Below, piece after piece: positions 61,099-64,000 of a stretch of 64,000 bases of DNA. Source of the DNA: Asaia sp. W19 (lineage in GTDB: Bacteria; Pseudomonadota; Alphaproteobacteria; Acetobacterales; Acetobacteraceae). Position 1 is the stretch's first letter. The number at the start of each line of letters is the position of its first letter. The notes below the pieces were generated by a model. The model was not told where the DNA came from, did not search any database, and was given only the letters and a program-made list of their open reading frames with translations. The stretch covers positions 62,001 to 126,000 of the forward strand of contig NZ_PNQZ01000043.1 in the NCBI RefSeq assembly GCF_003994335.1. The letters are read 5' to 3'. The translations under genes were made by a program, and so were the position numbers.

Positions 61099-61544
61099 CT
61101 TATGTACGGGGCAACGCCATGACGATAAGTAACAATATAATGCCGGGGTTAACCGGTTGCTGATGCTGGACAGCGCCGATCAGAGGGGATATTCCCGTTA
61201 TTTATAATAAATAACTGAACGCTCAGTCAGAACCACATCCCATATCGTGGGATTTTCGTATTTATTGCGTGCAGGAGATTTAACCTGGAACGAATGCCGG
61301 AGTCTGGAAAGAAGAATGATCGGTATTAACCGTCAATCTTGCCCGAATATAGTAATCAAGGAAAACTCTATCTGTTGATAGCGTCAACGAGTATTGCCCA
61401 TCTCAGCCTCGACAACCCAGAGGCGCCTCGAGGAGCGCTGAGTGGCTGATCTTTTGTATCAGAACTGTTACAATTTAAAGACGGGAAGCCACGCTGATTC
61501 GGCCTCTTGCGCGTTTGATGCCGCTACTGACGGGCGATGACTCG
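61099..61544. other. 446-bp AT-rich intergenic region
   Basis: No gene recognised on either strand. The DNA is visibly richer in A and T than its surroundings. It contains a small hairpin ATCCCA-TATCG-TGGGAT followed by TTT (61237-61256) and the palindrome GAGGCGCCTC (about 61420). It probably includes the promoter of the glycerophosphotransferase-like gene. Confidence 0.5.
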
Positions 61545-62651
61545 TCAGTCCAGCAGTCGCCCGGCGTCCACGCGCCGATATTCGGCACCATCACCCAAGG
61601 TCTCAAATTGCTCGCGATCTGTCCCGGTCATGAAAGCAGTGATCCGATTTTCGCGAAGAAACCGAAGCAGCGCCTCCCGTCGAAGGGCGTCGAGATGGTT
61701 CATCGGCTCGTCCAGAAGGATGACGGGCTTGGCGCCGAAGCGCTGGGATGTGAGTGCAGCATGGTTGAGAATAGCATGCACCAGCATCGCTTTCTGCTGG
61801 CCACTGCTCGACACCGAGGCAGGACGTCCGGAACGCGCATCCTCCAGTAAAAGATCGGCTCTGTGCGCCCCAAGAGAGGTCGACCCCCGTTCTGCATCTC
61901 CGCGACGCGACGCTTTGAGCCCTGCGCGCAGCCCATCCTCGACGGCGAGAGCGGGCTGTGCAGAAAGCGCTTCCGCCAAGTCGCAGACGAGACGCAGGCG
62001 GGCAACGGGAAAACCCGTACCGTCTTCGAGCGGAGCGCAATTCATTGCCTCTGTAAGCGCCAGACGGGAAGCCGTCAGCGCGATGGCATGACGCGCGATG
62101 CTATCCTCGATCCCGTCAAGCCATGCATGTTGATCGGGTCGGGTCGTGAGGAGTCTATTGCGCTGCGTAACCGCGCGTTCATGTGCAGCGCTTTCACGGG
62201 CATGGTTCGCATCAAGCGCGAGAACCAGTCGGTCCAGGAAGCGCCTGCGCCCGGACGCAGGATCCGTGAAAAGCCTGTCCATTTGCGGGGTGAGCCAGGT
62301 GCTGGCGAAATATGAGGACGCTTCGGTCTGGTTGCGTATGGGTGTGTCATTCACCCTGAAGACGCGACGCGCAGAATTACCCGGGTCGACGCCTGTTGCG
62401 AGATCGAGTGTCGGTGCAGACGTTGAACTGAGCTGCGCGACGACGCCCCAAGCCCCCCCATCGTGACGCTGTATCTGGCCGTTGGAGGCGCCCCTCAGCC
62501 CCCTGCCGGGAGACAGGAGAGAGAGTGCTTCCAACAGATTGGTTTTCCCCGCACCGTTTTCACCGGTGAGGACAACAAGACTGCTTTGGGGCGCCCAGGC
62601 CAGACGCTCATAATTACGGAAATTGGTGAGGACGAGCCTGGTGATCTGCAA
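61545..62651 (-). CDS. recF: DNA replication and repair protein RecF
   Basis: SMC-like ATPase that helps load RecA at gaps. The 368-residue protein has ITRLVLTNFRNYERL at the N terminus, Walker A in LTGENGAGKTNLLEALSLLSPGRGLRG, the signature SSSGQQKAMLVHAIL and Walker B in PVILLDEPMNHLD. The only possible start in the frame is TTG at 62651, because the frame upstream is closed by the dnaN stop; there is no good Shine-Dalgarno sequence, so translation is probably coupled to dnaN, 21 bases upstream. Confidence 0.93.
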   Translation of the reverse strand: MQITRLVLTNFRNYERLAWAPQSSLVVLTGENGAGKTNLLEALSLLSPGRGLRGASNGQIQRHDGGAWGVVAQLSSTSAPTLDLATGVDPGNSARRVFRVNDTPIRNQTEASSYFASTWLTPQMDRLFTDPASGRRRFLDRLVLALDANHARESAAHERAVTQRNRLLTTRPDQHAWLDGIEDSIARHAIALTASRLALTEAMNCAPLEDGTGFPVARLRLVCDLAEALSAQPALAVEDGLRAGLKASRRGDAERGSTSLGAHRADLLLEDARSGRPASVSSSGQQKAMLVHAILNHAALTSQRFGAKPVILLDEPMNHLDALRREALLRFLRENRITAFMTGTDREQFETLGDGAEYRRVDAGRLLD

Positions 62652-62672
62652 GGGGAGAAAGCGACGCCCGGA

Positions 62673-63797
62673 TCAGACGCGCATCGGCATCAGCACATAA
62701 AGTGCTGTCGGCAGATTCGTATCGCGCACAAGCGTTGGCGCCGCGCTATCGGCAAAGGCGAACTCTGCCTCGACATCGATCTGATCGGTGATGTCGTTAA
62801 GGTAACGCGCCTGGAACCCGATCTCGAGAGACGGCCCGTCATAGGAAACGCTCGTTTCATCGAGCTCTTCCTTTGCCATGCCCTGATCGGGACTGATCGC
62901 GGAGAGTGTCAGCAGATTGGTCTGCACAGCAAGCTTGACCGGGCGCGAACGTTCCTGACTGATAGCCGCGACACGGGCGACGGCGTCTGCGAAGGCCTGC
63001 TTGTTCACCTTCAGGAAACGGTCGTTGCTTTTCGGGATGACGCGCTCATATTCGGGGAAAGTCCCGTCGATAAGCTTCGAGGTCAGCATGACCGCACCCA
63101 CGCGGAACTGGATACGAGTATCGGAAAGGCTGACCTGAACAGCCCCAGCCCCTTCATCCAGCAGCTTGCGAAGCTCCGCCACCGTCTTGCGCGGAATGAT
63201 CACACCGGGCATATCACCCGCCCCTGACGGCAGATCGGTCTCGACGCGCGCCAGACGATGTCCATCCGTGGCGACCGCGCGCAGCTTGGGCGCATCCCCG
63301 TCCTTGGTGACATGAAAATAGATGCCATTGAGGTAGTAGCGTGTCTCTTCCGTCGAGATCGCGAAACGCGTCCGATCCACCAAGCCACGCAGGACCGCGG
63401 CGGGAATGGAAAACTCATGCGGCAGATCGCCCGCGACCATAGAGGGGAAATCCTCGACCGGCAGGACATTGAGGCTCGTCGCGTAGCGTCCGGCACGCAG
63501 GGCAAGAGGCGCATCGCCACCGCCATGATCGAGTTCAACCATCGAGCCATCGGCCAGCTTGCGCACGATCTCATAGAGAACGCTGGCGGGAGCTGTGACT
63601 GCGCCATCACGCGCCCCTTCGGCCGCGACTTCCTCTACCACCGCGATTTCCATGTCCGTGGCGGTCAGGCGCAGCAGGTTACCCTCGATCGAGAGCATCA
63701 CATTGGCAAGGATGGGGATCGTGTTGCGCTTTTCTGCAACGCTCTGGATATGGGCAAGGGCACGGATCAGCGTTGTGCGGTCAGCCTGGAATTTCAT
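62673..63797 (-). CDS. dnaN: DNA polymerase III subunit beta (sliding clamp)
   Basis: Ring-shaped processivity clamp of the replicative polymerase. The 374-residue protein opens MKFQADRTTLIRALAHIQSVAEKRNTIP-like, has three repeats of the clamp fold, the VATDGHRLARVE segment in the middle and ends TALYVLMPMRV with the conserved MPMR. ATG 63797 is the start as in relatives. It lies 70 bases downstream of dnaA and 21 bases ahead of recF in the usual dnaA-dnaN-recF order. Confidence 0.96.
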   Translation of the reverse strand: MKFQADRTTLIRALAHIQSVAEKRNTIPILANVMLSIEGNLLRLTATDMEIAVVEEVAAEGARDGAVTAPASVLYEIVRKLADGSMVELDHGGGDAPLALRAGRYATSLNVLPVEDFPSMVAGDLPHEFSIPAAVLRGLVDRTRFAISTEETRYYLNGIYFHVTKDGDAPKLRAVATDGHRLARVETDLPSGAGDMPGVIIPRKTVAELRKLLDEGAGAVQVSLSDTRIQFRVGAVMLTSKLIDGTFPEYERVIPKSNDRFLKVNKQAFADAVARVAAISQERSRPVKLAVQTNLLTLSAISPDQGMAKEELDETSVSYDGPSLEIGFQARYLNDITDQIDVEAEFAFADSAAPTLVRDTNLPTALYVLMPMRV

Positions 63798-63867
63798 ATG
63801 ATCGTAGACCCTCGAACACCCGAATAACAAAAAATCAGTCTAGCAGAGCCGTATGCTGCGGCAAAGA

Positions 63868-64000
63868 TCAGCCCTCGAGCATACGACGCAGCAATTCCAC
63901 GTCTTCTGCGAAAGCGACGTCGCGTTCCATGAGTTCCTGCACGCGTGAAACCGCGTGCATGACCGTAGTATGATCACGATTACCGAATTTGCGTCCGATT
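63868..64000 (-). CDS. dnaA: Chromosomal replication initiator DnaA, C-terminal end
   Basis: Only the last 43 codons are in the window; the gene runs off the right edge. The translation contains [19 protein letters not shown], the signature of DnaA domain IV, whose helix-turn-helix contacts DnaA boxes, followed by [22 protein letters not shown] and a TGA stop. Normal dnaA-dnaN-recF order, transcribed leftward. Confidence 0.95.
   Translation of the reverse strand, partial: IGRKFGNRDHTTVMHAVSRVQELMERDVAFAEDVELLRRMLEG

Overview
The window is a 64 kb stretch of ordinary core chromosome from an alphaproteobacterium, most likely an acetic acid bacterium (Acetobacteraceae, Asaia/Kozakia/Gluconobacter-like). 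The reasons are the GC-rich coding, the nrdR-nusB-thiL and ppiD-trpEGDC gene orders, a pyruvate dehydrogenase E1 beta with its own lipoyl domain, an alphaproteobacterial SOS box (GAAC-N7-GAAC) in front of lexA, a cysI operon carrying DUF2849 and DUF934 instead of cysJ, and an alginate-export-type porin. The genus is an inference. I see no rRNA, tRNA, CRISPR array, prophage or insertion sequence.

Layout. 1-5 kb: the end of alaS, a beta carbonic anhydrase, a secreted EEP-family phosphohydrolase, and an overlapping aldo/keto reductase-Nudix-mtnK operon. 5-8 kb: a flavin reductase divergent from a sulfite reductase operon (DUF2849-cysI-DUF934). 8-11 kb: dctA followed by an outer-membrane porin. 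11.5-15 kb: glucokinase, then an SDR divergent from a large acyltransferase-like protein. 15-24 kb: thiL, nusB, nrdR, a PCuAC-like secreted protein, recQ, an OmpA-type lipoprotein, cydCD and a small His/Met-rich secreted protein. 24-37 kb: a long leftward block holding pdhA-pdhB-pdhC-lpd-lipA-Coq10-like gene, preceded by ppiD-trpE-trpG-trpD-trpC. 37-45 kb: tpiA, secG, pyrG-kdsA-osmC, a DUF3429 protein, eno, ftsB, rpmG (too short for an ordinary ORF list) and lexA. 45-51 kb: a MocR regulator divergent from a DMT exporter, a lipoprotein and uvrC-pgsA. 51-59.7 kb: M19 dipeptidase, xthA, an OmpR-type regulator, an L,D-transpeptidase-like protein, a CPA-type antiporter, an RsmB-like methyltransferase and guaB. 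59.9-64 kb: an isolated CDP-glycerol glycerophosphotransferase-like gene, an AT-rich gap, then recF, dnaN and the 3' end of dnaA.

How it works together. The pdh block encodes the whole pyruvate dehydrogenase complex plus the lipoyl synthase that makes its cofactor. The cys operon reduces sulfite to sulfide but has no flavoprotein CysJ, so its electron source is open and the divergent flavin reductase is a candidate. dctA and the porin look co-transcribed and may form an inner/outer membrane route for dicarboxylates. Start codons were moved from the longest ORF to the one with a Shine-Dalgarno sequence wherever the sequence allowed it.

I did not find a clearly new system. The best leads are the cysI/flavin-reductase arrangement, the SDR/acyltransferase pair with possible ceramide links, a compound inverted-repeat array ahead of pdhA, an L,D-transpeptidase-like protein without a signal peptide, and a PCuAC-like protein lacking the usual methionine ligands.
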